Source: Deinococcales bacterium (lineage in GTDB: Bacteria > Deinococcota > Deinococci > Deinococcales > JAAFIG01). Taken from it: a DNA stretch of 32,355 nucleotides. The number at the start of each line of letters is the position of its first letter. Position 1 is the first letter of the stretch. The position numbers and the translations under genes are program-made. Location of the stretch: assembly GCA_013298595.1 (NCBI GenBank), contig JAAFIG010000047.1, forward strand, positions 1 to 32,355, read 5' to 3'. The notes below the pieces were generated by a model. It was not told the origin of the DNA and did no database searches. It saw nothing but the letters and a program-made list of their open reading frames with translations. Positions 23,797-32,233 of this stretch are shown here, piece after piece.

Positions 23797-24306
23797 ATGA
23801 ACATTTCACAAATTTACGACTACCTGATACGCACTCGGCGAGACTTATGGCAAGCCCTCGAGAACACTCCAGAAGAAGTACTCAACCAACCATTACTCAA
23901 AGGCTCGAGATTCCACTGCATCAAAGACCTTGTGTTTCATATTGCCAATGTCGAAGATAGCTGGATTCAAGCCGATATTCAACAAAAGCAACCGATACTC
24001 AAAAAATTCCCGAACTTAGACGAAACCGAAGACGCACCCGTGTTCTCGAGTTTTACCTTAGAAACGCTCCTCGAGTATTGGCAAGCCGTGGAACAACAAA
24101 CCCTGATTTACTTAACGGCATTAACAGACAACGAATTACAACGATTAGTTGAAGATTCACCTACCGAAAAATACACTGTGGATGGTTTAATCTGGCATGT
24201 GATGCTGCACGAAATACGACACACAGCCCAAATCGTTGCGCTACTGCGAATACAAGGCATCAAGCCACCTTCGCTTGACTTGTTGTTTTATTTGCCAACG
24301 GCTTAA
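23797..24306 (+). CDS. DinB-family (DUF664-like) metalloprotein
   Basis: The 169-residue four-helix-bundle protein has the three metal-binding histidine positions of the DinB/YfiT fold: DLVFHIANVEDSW (first His) and HVMLHEIRHTAQIVALLR (second and third). Members include thiol-transferring enzymes and damage-induced proteins, and the group is greatly expanded in Deinococcus. No substrate can be named. It stands alone between divergent scpA and convergent trpS. Confidence 0.88.
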   Translation: MNISQIYDYLIRTRRDLWQALENTPEEVLNQPLLKGSRFHCIKDLVFHIANVEDSWIQADIQQKQPILKKFPNLDETEDAPVFSSFTLETLLEYWQAVEQQTLIYLTALTDNELQRLVEDSPTEKYTVDGLIWHVMLHEIRHTAQIVALLRIQGIKPPSLDLLFYLPTA

Positions 24307-24367
24307 ACAATTTTTGCATGGAAAGAACATTGCTCGCTACTCGAGACTTTACCCAAGCACCAACCTT

Positions 24368-25381
24368 TTAACTCGGGCGGCGACTCTCGAGTGGTAACAA
24401 CCCAATGGCTTCTCGAACCTCGAGCATCGTGTCTTGAGCAATGCCACGGCAGTAATCTGCGCCACTGACTAAGGCATCGGTCACTTCGTTCGGATGATCT
24501 TGTAAGTACGCAGCTTTGGCTTGGATTGGCTCGAGTTCTTGCCAGATTCCCTGCATTAATAATTTTTTGCAATCCACACAGCCAATCCCTGCTCGGCGGC
24601 ATTCGGTATTGACCATTTCGATATTCTCTAAACTCGAGAATAATTTGTGATAGGCAAACATCACACACACATCTGGATTTCCTGGATCGGTGCGACGTAC
24701 TCGAGCAGGGTCGGTTGGAGCCACTCGGATATTTTGCCAAATGGTTTCTTGTGGCTCGAGCACACCAATAGTATTGCCTTTGGATTTACTCATTTTGCCC
24801 GCACCATCTAAACCCAGCACTCGAGCTGCATTTTTATCGATGCTGGCTTTGGGTTCAGGAAAAATTGGTTGACTTTCCGATGCAAAACGGTAATTGAAAC
24901 GCCGCGCAATCTCTCGAGTTAATTCGATATGCTGAATTTGATCTTCGCCTACGGGTACAGTATCAGCTTTATACAAAAGAATATCGGCGGCTTGTAAAAC
25001 AGGGTACATCAGCAAACCCGCTAAGATACTGTGCTGCTCGGATTTATCCTTAAATTGTGTCATTCGCTCGAGATCACCAAGCGGTGTTTGTGTGGTAAAA
25101 ACCCAGCCAAGTTCGACGTGTTCTCGCACATGCGACTGGGCAAATAACGTAATTTTATTTGGGTCTAAACCCGCCGCCATATTTGCCAAAGCCGCATCGA
25201 AGGTTAATTGCGGTAATTGTTTTGCCTCGTGTGGAATGGTGATAGCATGATAATCCACAATACAAAAAATGGCTTCCTTACCGATTTGTTCACCAATTTT
25301 TACCCAATTCCGAATCGCTCCGAGGTAATTACCAATGTGAATCTCGCCTGTGGGTTGAATTCCAGAAAACACGCGTTTCAT
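24368..25381 (-). CDS. trpS: Tryptophanyl-tRNA synthetase
   Basis: The 337-residue class I synthetase charges tRNA-Trp. HIGH appears as HIGN (15-18) in PTGEIHIGNYLGA, and KMSKS at 196-200 is exact. VPVGEDQIQHIELTREIARRFN is the conserved Trp/ATP-site region. Length is normal. The ATG at 25381 is chosen because MKRVFSGIQPTG is the usual start and TATACT lies eight nt upstream. The longer in-frame reading (to 25501) is an accident of the GC-rich repeats behind the gene. Confidence 0.96.
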   Translation of the reverse strand: MKRVFSGIQPTGEIHIGNYLGAIRNWVKIGEQIGKEAIFCIVDYHAITIPHEAKQLPQLTFDAALANMAAGLDPNKITLFAQSHVREHVELGWVFTTQTPLGDLERMTQFKDKSEQHSILAGLLMYPVLQAADILLYKADTVPVGEDQIQHIELTREIARRFNYRFASESQPIFPEPKASIDKNAARVLGLDGAGKMSKSKGNTIGVLEPQETIWQNIRVAPTDPARVRRTDPGNPDVCVMFAYHKLFSSLENIEMVNTECRRAGIGCVDCKKLLMQGIWQELEPIQAKAAYLQDHPNEVTDALVSGADYCRGIAQDTMLEVREAIGLLPLESRRPS

Positions 25382-25389
25382 GCGTAGGA

Positions 25390-25395
25390 AGTATA
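25390..25395 (-). promoter_or_regulatory. Putative -10 (TATACT) of trpS
   Basis: The minus-strand TATACT is eight nt before the ATG at 25381. Without a Shine-Dalgarno it suggests a leaderless transcript. Confidence 0.5.
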
Positions 25396-25422
25396 CAGAG
25401 GAAAGCGCCAAAGGGCAAAACT

Positions 25423-25451
25423 GTAGGGGTTGGGCTTGCCTAACCCAACTA
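25423..25451. repeat. Hairpin GTTGGGC...AACCCAAC upstream of trpS
   Basis: GTTGGG (25429-25434) pairs with CCCAAC (25444-25449) after a GTAGGG lead-in. It resembles the other intergenic hairpins but has a different arm sequence. Confidence 0.6.
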
Positions 25452-25589
25452 GGAAAACACTGTTTTAAACGCAACCGTAGCGGCGAGGCATGCCTCGCCA
25501 AATTAGCAAAACGCTCCGAGTTACATATTCTCGAGATTCAAAGAAAAGACTGTTTTAGACACAACCATAGCGGCGGGGCGTGCCTCGCT
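25451..25589. repeat. Two 49-bp direct repeats, each ending in a GC-rich palindrome
   Basis: Unit A (25451-25499) and unit B (25541-25589) start with A(G/A)GAAAA(C/G)ACTGTTTTA, continue with a (G/A)CAACC(G/A)TAGCGGCG stretch and end in the repeat-family palindrome. That palindrome is perfect in A (GGCGAGGCATGCCTCGCC, 25482-25499) and has point changes in B. The units are 90 bp apart. No gene was seen in 25396-25661. Confidence 0.85.
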
Positions 25590-25661
25590 TCATTGTTAGC
25601 TCTCACATGCCCCCTTGCTACGTTCGACCCCTCAAATCGCTAAGGTCAAAGGCTGTATAAC

Positions 25662-26990
25662 TCATTCAAAGTACAAACTCCACGGACGACGTATTCGTCG
25701 TTGCAAGGCGTAACGCATAATGGCTCGAGCCAGGCGTTTTGCGTCGTGTTGGGCGTTGCCACCTCGGATCAGGGTGGTTTCAACCACTTCGATACCTCTC
25801 ATTCGGATGGCATCGAAATCGGGTTTGACTGGTATGGATTGGACTTTAGCGTATTGCTCGAGGGTGCTTTGGTGGATGCTGGCAGTGTTGACAAGGATTG
25901 CATCAGGGGTTCGTCCAAGGTGGTGAACAATAACTTGGATGTGCTCGAGCAGGGTCATATGGTCAGTTTCGCCCGGTTCGGTCATGATATTAGCGATGTA
26001 GACAAGTTTAGCTCGGGTTTTTTGAATGGTGTTTTTTAATGCGGGTACAAGTAATGGCGGTGTTAGGCTGGTGTATAAACTGCCCGGTCCAACAAGAATG
26101 ATTTCGGCTTCGTTGATGGCTTCGATGGCGGCTTCTGGGGCGGTGATGTTTTCTGGCTCAAGGCTGAGGTTAGCGATGCGTCTGCCAGCTCGTTCGGATG
26201 ACATGGTGCTTTCGCCTCGGATGATAGTGCCATCTTCAAGGTGGGTGATGAGTACGGCTGGCTCGAGACTGGCAGGTAAGACAATGCCGCGCACATCAAG
26301 GATTTCGTTGACGGCAAGGGTGGCTTCGGCAAAATTGTGGCGTTGTTCGGCAAGGGTGGCAATTAAGAGGTTACCGAAGGTGTGTCCGTTGATGTCGCCT
26401 CGAGTGAAACGGTGGGTCAGTAATTCTTTGAGCACTGGGCTGTCGGAAAGAGCGGCGTAACAATCGGTTAAATCGCCTGGAGCTGGCATTTGTAATCCTT
26501 GGCGTAATCGTCCGCTCGAGCCACCATCGTCGGTAACAGCAACAATAGCAGTCAGATTACTCGAGTACCCTTTTAAGCCCGATAACAAATTGGATAAACC
26601 CGTGCCGCCACCAATGGCAACAATACGTGGTCCTCGAGTCAGGGCACGTTTGCGAAAGATCATGTCGAGGGTTTCGGTGGGACTCGAGCCAAGCGCACCG
26701 AGTAAGCTGCGATTTAAGCCAAGGATGCCAAGAATGCCAAGCAATAAGCCACCAAAGAAACCAATACCCATTAAGCCCCAGCGTCCAAAGCCAATGGATT
26801 CAGAAAATTCGATCAGACGGGCTGTCCAGTTGATAAAGTTATTACGTTCTGGTCCAACGCGTGCCCATGCAACAAAAGCGAGGGTCAGTACCAGTAAGCC
26901 GATCATAATCAGGACAATAAAGCGTTTAACACGTAAGCCTGGAACAAACCAGCGCCACAAGCCAAAGAAAATTTCGCGTTTACGGGGCAT
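25662..26990 (-). CDS. yvcK: YvcK-like gluconeogenesis/envelope factor with membrane anchor
   Basis: This encodes 442 residues. Two transmembrane helices (about 23-44 and 71-92) precede a full YvcK/CofD-like domain beginning at 122: IVAIGGGTGLSNLLSGLK (GGGTG at 127-131), IVAVTDDGGSSGRLR, GHTFGNLL and PGSLYTSLTPPLLVP. In Bacillus YvcK is soluble, binds UDP-sugars and is needed for growth on gluconeogenic carbon and for cell wall synthesis; the N-terminal anchor here places it at the membrane. Its ATG overlaps the stop of rapZ (TAATG), so it is translated together with that gene. Confidence 0.92.
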   Translation of the reverse strand: MPRKREIFFGLWRWFVPGLRVKRFIVLIMIGLLVLTLAFVAWARVGPERNNFINWTARLIEFSESIGFGRWGLMGIGFFGGLLLGILGILGLNRSLLGALGSSPTETLDMIFRKRALTRGPRIVAIGGGTGLSNLLSGLKGYSSNLTAIVAVTDDGGSSGRLRQGLQMPAPGDLTDCYAALSDSPVLKELLTHRFTRGDINGHTFGNLLIATLAEQRHNFAEATLAVNEILDVRGIVLPASLEPAVLITHLEDGTIIRGESTMSSERAGRRIANLSLEPENITAPEAAIEAINEAEIILVGPGSLYTSLTPPLLVPALKNTIQKTRAKLVYIANIMTEPGETDHMTLLEHIQVIVHHLGRTPDAILVNTASIHQSTLEQYAKVQSIPVKPDFDAIRMRGIEVVETTLIRGGNAQHDAKRLARAIMRYALQRRIRRPWSLYFE

Positions 26991-27835
26991 TACGCGCCGC
27001 CTTCGCCACGACCAATATCGCGGTGCTCGAGTTGTACAGTGTAACTACTCGAGAAATCACGGGCGAGGGCTTCAGTGACAGCGACACTGCGGTGAAAGCC
27101 GCCTGTACAACCAACAGCAACGCTGTAACTCGAGCGTCCTGAGGCTTTGGCTCGTGTTAAGTTCAGTGCGAGGAATTCTCGCATTTCGTTGTAAAAAGCG
27201 GTGCCATCGGCGGTAAAAACGTGTTCAGCAACTTCTGACTCGAGTCCGCTTTGGGTTTTTAAATTGGCATCCCAGTAGGGGTTGGGTAAACTGCGAGCAT
27301 CTACGACCAAGTCTGCATCGGTGGGTGCGCCGTGTTTAAAGCCAAAACTAAATAAGGTGACTTGAAAACCAGCTTGGTTGCCAGCGTAAAGCGCACGGAG
27401 GCGTTCGATTAAATCTCGAGCTTTGAGGTTTGAGGTGTCTATGATCGCATCAGCACGTTCACGTAGCCCTTCGAGTACTCGACGTTCTTCGCGTAAATCG
27501 CCGAGCAAAGTGGGTTCGCCAAGTGGATGCGAGCGTCTGGTTAGACCATAGCGGCGTACCAATACATCGTCGTCGGCATCCAAGAAAACCAGTTCGGGAT
27601 GGGCTGTGGTTTGTACCATGGCAAATGCCATCTCGAGATCGGCTAAGAAAAATCGGGTTCGGGCATCTGTGACCACTGCCACGCGTTCGATACCTCGCGC
27701 CGTGCAACCTGTTAATAAGGCTGTCCAAAGCATTGGTGGTAGGTTGTCGGTGACAAAAAAACCAAATTCCTCGAGTGCTTGTAAGGCTGTAGTTTTACCA
27801 GCACCACTTCGCCCTGAAACTATGACAAACCGCAT
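26990..27835 (-). CDS. rapZ: RapZ-type P-loop nucleotide-binding protein
   Basis: This encodes 281 residues. Walker A is GRSGAGKTT (8-16), then TDNLPPMLW and FLDADDDVLVRRY. The conserved C-terminal domain has FSFGFKHGAPTDADLVVDARSLPNP and VGCTGGFHRSVAVTEALA. In E. coli RapZ binds small RNAs and UDP-GlcNAc-pathway metabolites to control glmS; in other phyla it pairs with yvcK, as here. An ATG at 27835 lies six nt after TAATCT. Confidence 0.95.
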   Translation of the reverse strand: MRFVIVSGRSGAGKTTALQALEEFGFFVTDNLPPMLWTALLTGCTARGIERVAVVTDARTRFFLADLEMAFAMVQTTAHPELVFLDADDDVLVRRYGLTRRSHPLGEPTLLGDLREERRVLEGLRERADAIIDTSNLKARDLIERLRALYAGNQAGFQVTLFSFGFKHGAPTDADLVVDARSLPNPYWDANLKTQSGLESEVAEHVFTADGTAFYNEMREFLALNLTRAKASGRSSYSVAVGCTGGFHRSVAVTEALARDFSSSYTVQLEHRDIGRGEGGA

Positions 27836-27841
27836 AGCAGC

Positions 27842-27847
27842 AGATTA
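27842..27847 (-). promoter_or_regulatory. Putative -10 (TAATCT) of the rapZ-yvcK operon
   Basis: It ends six nt before the ATG at 27835. No Shine-Dalgarno is seen. Confidence 0.5.
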
Positions 27848-28208
27848 GCAGATGAAGAAAAGTAAAAATGAGGAAGCTATTGTAATAGGTGGTTATAGCT
27901 CGAGCTTATTTGAAAATAGTTTGATTTGTCTGGCTGCTATGATGCTTTGAAAGAACAGTAACTGATATAGCGCATTGATGACTTTCTGATCCCTGTCCTT
28001 TTCCTAAGTTAATTTTCAGACCGATTGGTTTTTTTCTTGTCGTCCCAAACAGCACAACTACGCGAATTTGTACTGAGTATAAAATTTTTACTATACTCGA
28101 GAAGTGATTTTTTCGCCTTTCTAAAAGCACTTTTCTTCACTCGAGTTATCAAGATTTTCTTGAGCAGAATCGCAAACCAAACAACTGTTCTATTCACATC
28201 TTTGGGCG
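27848..28208. other. AT-rich divergent intergenic region, no convincing gene
   Basis: This 361-bp gap lies between rapZ (minus) and the E1alpha gene (plus). It holds several short open frames on both strands, but none has a start signal or recognisable protein. It is distinctly more AT-rich than its neighbours. Three CTCGAG sites are present (about 27900, 28097, 28140). It is long enough to hold regulation of the dehydrogenase operon, but I could not define an operator. Confidence 0.6.
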
Positions 28209-28214
28209 TAAAAT
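28209..28214 (+). promoter_or_regulatory. Putative -10 (TAAAAT) of the 2-oxoacid dehydrogenase operon
   Basis: TAAAAT ends nine nt before the ATG at 28224. No Shine-Dalgarno and no clear -35 box. Confidence 0.45.
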
Positions 28215-28223
28215 AGCAACCCT

Positions 28224-29372
28224 ATGGCAACCTCCCGCCGTACCACCAAGAAAGGTGCTGCCGATACAGCGAACCATGCCGTGTTCGCTGGCAGTATGCC
28301 TGTAACTTCCGAACTCACACCTTTTCAAATCCTCGCACCAGACGGCACACCCGTGCGTGAAGATTTGATCCCAGACCTCGATTTAGTCGAGGAGATGTAT
28401 CGTCAAATGGCGCGCTTACGGCATTTAGACGATAAATTCATGACCCTGTATAAAAGCCAAAAACTTGGTAATTATGCGCAATTTGGTGGTCAGGAAGCCA
28501 GCCAAATTGGTAGTGCAATGGCATTGGATCAAAACCTAGACTTTCTCTGCCCAATGTACCGCAATACCGCTGCCATGATTACCCACGGTTGGAGCTTAAA
28601 AAACGCCATCATGTATTGGCGTGGTCATCCAGAAGGCTGGCGCATCCCCGACGACCTCAACATCTTACCAGTCATCATCAGTATTCCAGGACAAATTGTC
28701 CATGCAGCAGGTGTGGCAATGGGTTTACAAATGAAGAAAACAGGTGGGGTCGCCATGACCTATATTGGCGAAGGTGGCACATCCCAAGGCGATTTCCACA
28801 TTGGTGTGAATTTCGCTTCGGCACGTAACGCACCAGCTGTTTTTATTATTGAAAACAATGGCTGGGCAATATCTGTGCCGCGCAAAGTGCAATCAGGTGT
28901 GGATTATTTAATGCGCCGTTCCGAAGGCTACGGTATTCCGGGCTATTTGGTAGATGGCAACGATATTTTAGCAGTCCACACCGTAGCTAAAAAAGCGGTA
29001 CAAGATGCTCGGGATGGCAAAGGTCCAAGTTTAATTGAACAAATGACGTACCGAATTAGACCCCACACCACAGGCGACGACCCTAAAGCGTACCGCGATG
29101 AAAACGGCGATCCAAAATTCTGGGCAGAAAACCGCGACCCTATCCAACGCGTCAAACGTTTCTTAACAACCGAAAAACGCTGGAACGACGACCGCGAAGT
29201 TGCCATGATGGCAGAAATCGAAACCGAATTCCAAGCCGCTCTCGAGGCAGCCGATAATTTTGCAGCACCTGACCCCAAAGCCTTACTCGAGTATGTGTTT
29301 GTTAATCCTCCAGTGCAAATTCTCGAGCAACAAGCCATTTTAGCTGAACGTATCAAGGAAGTGAACGCATGA
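28224..29372 (+). CDS. 2-oxoacid (pyruvate or branched-chain) dehydrogenase E1 alpha
   Basis: The 382-residue thiamine diphosphate subunit decarboxylates the 2-oxoacid. The TPP motif begins at GEGGTSQGD (182-190) and ends at ENNGWAIS (210-217). YAQFGGQEASQIGSAMAL and YRIRPHTTGDDP are typical of the two-subunit E1. The first 20 residues are a polar tail (TSRRTTKKGAADT). Pyruvate and branched-chain enzymes cannot be separated by eye. The coding region lacks CTCGAG for its first kilobase, perhaps because the sequence is strongly constrained. Its stop overlaps the next start (ATGA). Confidence 0.92.
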   Translation: MATSRRTTKKGAADTANHAVFAGSMPVTSELTPFQILAPDGTPVREDLIPDLDLVEEMYRQMARLRHLDDKFMTLYKSQKLGNYAQFGGQEASQIGSAMALDQNLDFLCPMYRNTAAMITHGWSLKNAIMYWRGHPEGWRIPDDLNILPVIISIPGQIVHAAGVAMGLQMKKTGGVAMTYIGEGGTSQGDFHIGVNFASARNAPAVFIIENNGWAISVPRKVQSGVDYLMRRSEGYGIPGYLVDGNDILAVHTVAKKAVQDARDGKGPSLIEQMTYRIRPHTTGDDPKAYRDENGDPKFWAENRDPIQRVKRFLTTEKRWNDDREVAMMAEIETEFQAALEAADNFAAPDPKALLEYVFVNPPVQILEQQAILAERIKEVNA

Positions 29373-30382
29373 CCCAAGTCCTTGAAAAAACCGAAACCAA
29401 AACACTTACCATGGCAGCAGCTATCACAGATGCAATGGATGTGATGCTTGACCGTGATCCAAGTGTTGTTATTTATGGCGAAGACGTTGGCAACTTAGGT
29501 GGTGTTTACCGCATCACTACGGGTTTACAAAAAAAGCATGGCGAAGACCGCGTGTTCGATAGTCCACTGACCGAAAGCGGCATTATTGGTACAGCCATTG
29601 GTGCTGGCGCAGTTGGTATGCGCCCCGTAGTCGAATTGCAATTTGGTGGCTTTATGATGCCCGCCTTTGACCAAATTTTTAGCCATGTCAGCAGGTATCG
29701 TTACCGCAGCCGTGGGCGTTACAAAGTACCAATGGTAGTGCGTTTTCCTGTTGGTGGTGGCACAGGTTTACTCGAGCAGCACGCTGATAGCCCAGAAGCT
29801 TACCTTGCCCATTCACCCGGTATTAAAGTGGCATACCCAAGCAATCCATACGATGCTAAAGGGCTTTTAATCAGTGCTATCGAAGATGACGACCCTGTGT
29901 TTTTCTTTGAAACCATTGTTCGTTACCGCGATCCAAAAATTCGTATGGAAGTACCAACAGGGTATTACAACATCCCACTCGGTAAAGCCAGAATTGCTCG
30001 AGAAGGCAAAGATGTCACTATTATTGGTTACGGCGGCATGATGCAAAACATTGAAACGGCTGCTGACGCAGCGGCTAGCGCTGGTATTCAATGCGAAATC
30101 ATAGACCTACGCACCATTGTGCCACTGGATATCGAAACTATTCTCGAGAGTGTTGCCAAAACAGGACGAGTGATTATTGTTCACGAAGCCACCAAAACTG
30201 CGGGTATTGGCGCTGAAATTGCGGCACAAATCATGGAAAAAGCCTTTTACGAACTGGAAGCTCCCATCGAACGTGTGTGTAGTTTCGACACCATGCCAAG
30301 CCCGTTTAACAGCCTCAATCACTTCTCGAGACCCGAAGCGCACCATATTGCAGCGGCAATTAAAAAAGTGCTCAGCGCGTAA
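29369..30382 (+). CDS. 2-oxoacid dehydrogenase E1 beta
   Basis: The 337-residue partner of E1 alpha forms the alpha2beta2 heterotetramer and completes the thiamine site. Motifs are YGEDVGNLGGVYRITTGLQ, ESGIIGTAIGAGAVGMRPVVELQF, LLEQHADSPEAYLAHSPGIKV and the C-terminal domain DLRTIVPLDIETILESVAKTGR. The ATG overlaps the E1 alpha stop by four bases (ATGA) with AAGGAAG upstream, so the two are made in equal amounts. Confidence 0.95.
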   Translation: MTQVLEKTETKTLTMAAAITDAMDVMLDRDPSVVIYGEDVGNLGGVYRITTGLQKKHGEDRVFDSPLTESGIIGTAIGAGAVGMRPVVELQFGGFMMPAFDQIFSHVSRYRYRSRGRYKVPMVVRFPVGGGTGLLEQHADSPEAYLAHSPGIKVAYPSNPYDAKGLLISAIEDDDPVFFFETIVRYRDPKIRMEVPTGYYNIPLGKARIAREGKDVTIIGYGGMMQNIETAADAAASAGIQCEIIDLRTIVPLDIETILESVAKTGRVIIVHEATKTAGIGAEIAAQIMEKAFYELEAPIERVCSFDTMPSPFNSLNHFSRPEAHHIAAAIKKVLSA

Positions 30383-30416
30383 AAGTGGTCGCCCGCATTT
30401 GCATTATGCTCAAACA

Positions 30417-30437
30417 GGGCGGGTGCGAAACCCGCCC
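30417..30437 (+). repeat. Strong hairpin GGGCGGGT/ACCCGCCC between E1 beta and E2
   Basis: Eight-base perfect arms (30417-30424, 30430-30437) close a GCGAA loop, 12 nt before the E2 Shine-Dalgarno. It could stabilise the upstream mRNA or tune E2 translation, or be another small dispersed repeat. Confidence 0.7.
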
Positions 30438-30460
30438 CAACGAATACTAGGAGAAACCCC

Positions 30461-31870
30461 ATGCCCGAAATGCTGATGCCCGTGATGGCAGAATCCATTG
30501 CCGAAGCCGAAATCCTCAAATGGATGGTCAAAGAAGGCGACACTGTAACCGAAGGTCAGATGATTGCCGAAATCATGACCGATAAAGTCACCACCGAAAT
30601 TCCAGCGCCTTACTCGGGAAAGCTCGAGAAAATTCTGGCTCCTGAAGGAACTGTGGTGCAAATCAAACAAGCCATAGCGATTATTGGGGATGGCGCAGCA
30701 GCCAGCACACCAGCTCCTGTGGCTGCACCTGCTGCCAGCAAACCTGCTCTGAAACTGGGTGATGACAGCCAAAGCGCCACCGAAAGCGCTACCAACAGCA
30801 GTTATGGTATGCCAACCAAAGCGGTGGCTTTGGATTTCGGTAATGCTGCCAAAGCTGCCACCTCGAGTAGTGTTAAAGCAGCGGGTACCAACAAATTTGG
30901 ACGACCACTGGCTGTACCTGCGGCTCGTAAGATGGCTCGAGAAGCTGGTATTGACATTATGGAAGTACCTGGCAGTGGTCCAAATGGGCGTGTTGGGGTC
31001 GAAGATGTCAAAGATTATGTCGAAGTTGTATCTGCCAGCACGTATGGTGGCACAACCGTCAAACCAAGCGCTGCACCTGTGGTTGTTGCACCAGCAGTAA
31101 CCTCGAGTAGTAGTGGCGGTATGACCGTACCACCACCGCAGTACCGCACCCCAAAAGGACTCGAGCATCTCGAGACTCGGACACCGTTGCGGGGCATGCG
31201 CCGAGTGATTAGTAACGCGATGGTTGCCAGCCATTTGTACACAGTACGCACCTTAACAGTGGATGAAGTCAATTTTACGGCTTTGGTTGAATTACGTGAA
31301 CGTTTAAAACCAGCCGCTGAAAAAGCTGGTGTGAAAATCACATACTTGCCATTTATTTTTAAAGCCGTTGCCAGCGCCTTAAAAGCCTTCCCAAATGTCA
31401 ATAGCAGTTACGATGAAGCTACTGGGGAAGTTGTCCATAAGCAATACTTCAACATTGGTTGTGCTGTGGACACCGAAGCAGGTTTAATTGTACCTGTTGT
31501 TAAAAACGTGGACAGTAAGAGCATTCTCGAGATTGCTAAAAGCATTTCAGATTTAGCAGGTAAAGCTCGGGAAGGCAAACTTGCACCCGACGAAATCAGT
31601 GGCTCGAGTTTTGCAGTTACCAATATCGGTAGTGCAGGTAGTTTATTATCTTTCCCAATTATTAACGCCCCAGATGCAGCAATTCTTGGTGTGCATACCA
31701 TCGTGGATCGTCCGATTGTCAAAGATGGTCAGATTGTAATTGGCAAAATGATGTACCTCAGCTTATCCTTCGATCATCGTTTAATTGATGGTGCTGAAGC
31801 AGCAAGGTTCGTTAAACACTTAACACGTTTACTCGAGAATCCAGATATGTTGTTGCTCGAAGCGATTTAA
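30461..31870 (+). CDS. 2-oxoacid dehydrogenase E2, dihydrolipoyl acyltransferase
   Basis: The 469-residue core subunit carries one lipoyl domain (1-77) with lipoyl-lysine Lys42 in MTDKVTTE. An Ala/Pro/Ser-rich linker follows, then an E3-binding domain (about 146-187, VPAARKMAREAGIDIMEV, GPNGRVGVEDV), a second flexible linker, and the catalytic domain (about 235-469) with the active-site DHRLIDG (His439, Asp443). The ATG follows AGGAG by 7 nt. E3 (lipoamide dehydrogenase) is not in the window. It is last in the operon and followed by a strong terminator. Tandem Ser-Ser-type CTCGAGTAG sites sit in the linkers. Confidence 0.95.
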   Translation: MPEMLMPVMAESIAEAEILKWMVKEGDTVTEGQMIAEIMTDKVTTEIPAPYSGKLEKILAPEGTVVQIKQAIAIIGDGAAASTPAPVAAPAASKPALKLGDDSQSATESATNSSYGMPTKAVALDFGNAAKAATSSSVKAAGTNKFGRPLAVPAARKMAREAGIDIMEVPGSGPNGRVGVEDVKDYVEVVSASTYGGTTVKPSAAPVVVAPAVTSSSSGGMTVPPPQYRTPKGLEHLETRTPLRGMRRVISNAMVASHLYTVRTLTVDEVNFTALVELRERLKPAAEKAGVKITYLPFIFKAVASALKAFPNVNSSYDEATGEVVHKQYFNIGCAVDTEAGLIVPVVKNVDSKSILEIAKSISDLAGKAREGKLAPDEISGSSFAVTNIGSAGSLLSFPIINAPDAAILGVHTIVDRPIVKDGQIVIGKMMYLSLSFDHRLIDGAEAARFVKHLTRLLENPDMLLLEAI

Positions 31871-31901
31871 AGAAAAAGGTAGAGGAATTAGAGAAAAGTT
31901 C

Positions 31902-31935
31902 AAAGAGGAAAGCCTAAAACTTTCCTCTTTTTTTT
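31902..31935 (+). terminator. Rho-independent terminator of the 2-oxoacid dehydrogenase operon
   Basis: AAAGAGGAAAG (31902-31912) and CTTTCCTCTTT (31920-31930) pair perfectly around a 7-nt loop and end in a run of Ts to 31935. It is the best terminator in the window and also faces the convergent gene remnant. Confidence 0.92.
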
Positions 31936-31941
31936 GCGGTT

Positions 31942-32232
31942 TTAATCAAACCGAATGGCTTTTCGCCAAACTTGAAATCGTCGCCAGAAGCATTGTGCTC
32001 GAGTTTCATTGACTTGCACAATTGGTAATCCAAGGCGTTGCAAAATGTCTTTTGCTAACAGCTCGAGCGGAAGATTTTCGGTATTGATTTGCGTGGCAAA
32101 CATTGGGTCTTGTAAAGCAAGGATGCAGCGCTCGAGATTCCCCAGAGCAAATTGATTGTTGCCGTCACCGCGTTTACGTAATCTGCGACGAATTTCTTGG
32201 CTTGATGCAGTCAGGGCAAAGTGATGTATTAT
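31942..32232 (-). pseudogene. 3' remnant of an AAA_33-like ATPase/kinase gene cut by the IS
   Basis: About 96 codons run from the IS junction to the stop. The protein HFALTASSQEIRRRLRKRGDG followed by LGNLERCILALQDPMF and INTENLPLELLAKDILQRLGLPI is the C-terminal part of the small P-loop kinase-like ATPases (AAA_33/shikimate-kinase fold). The Walker A half is missing. The frame stays open into the IS up to an ATG at 32289, but those first residues come from IS DNA. The N-terminal half is expected on the far side of the IS copy, outside this window. Confidence 0.65.
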
Positions 32233-32233
32233 A

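Noticed and set aside
25382-25501. N-terminal extension of trpS by 40 residues
   Set aside because: The extra residues come from the GC-rich repeats, and a -10 box plus the family start support 25381.
28025-28216. Small basic hydrophobic ORF of 63 residues before the E1 alpha gene
   Set aside because: It has no ribosome site, lies in AT-rich DNA with similar open frames on the other strand, and would end within the E1 alpha promoter.
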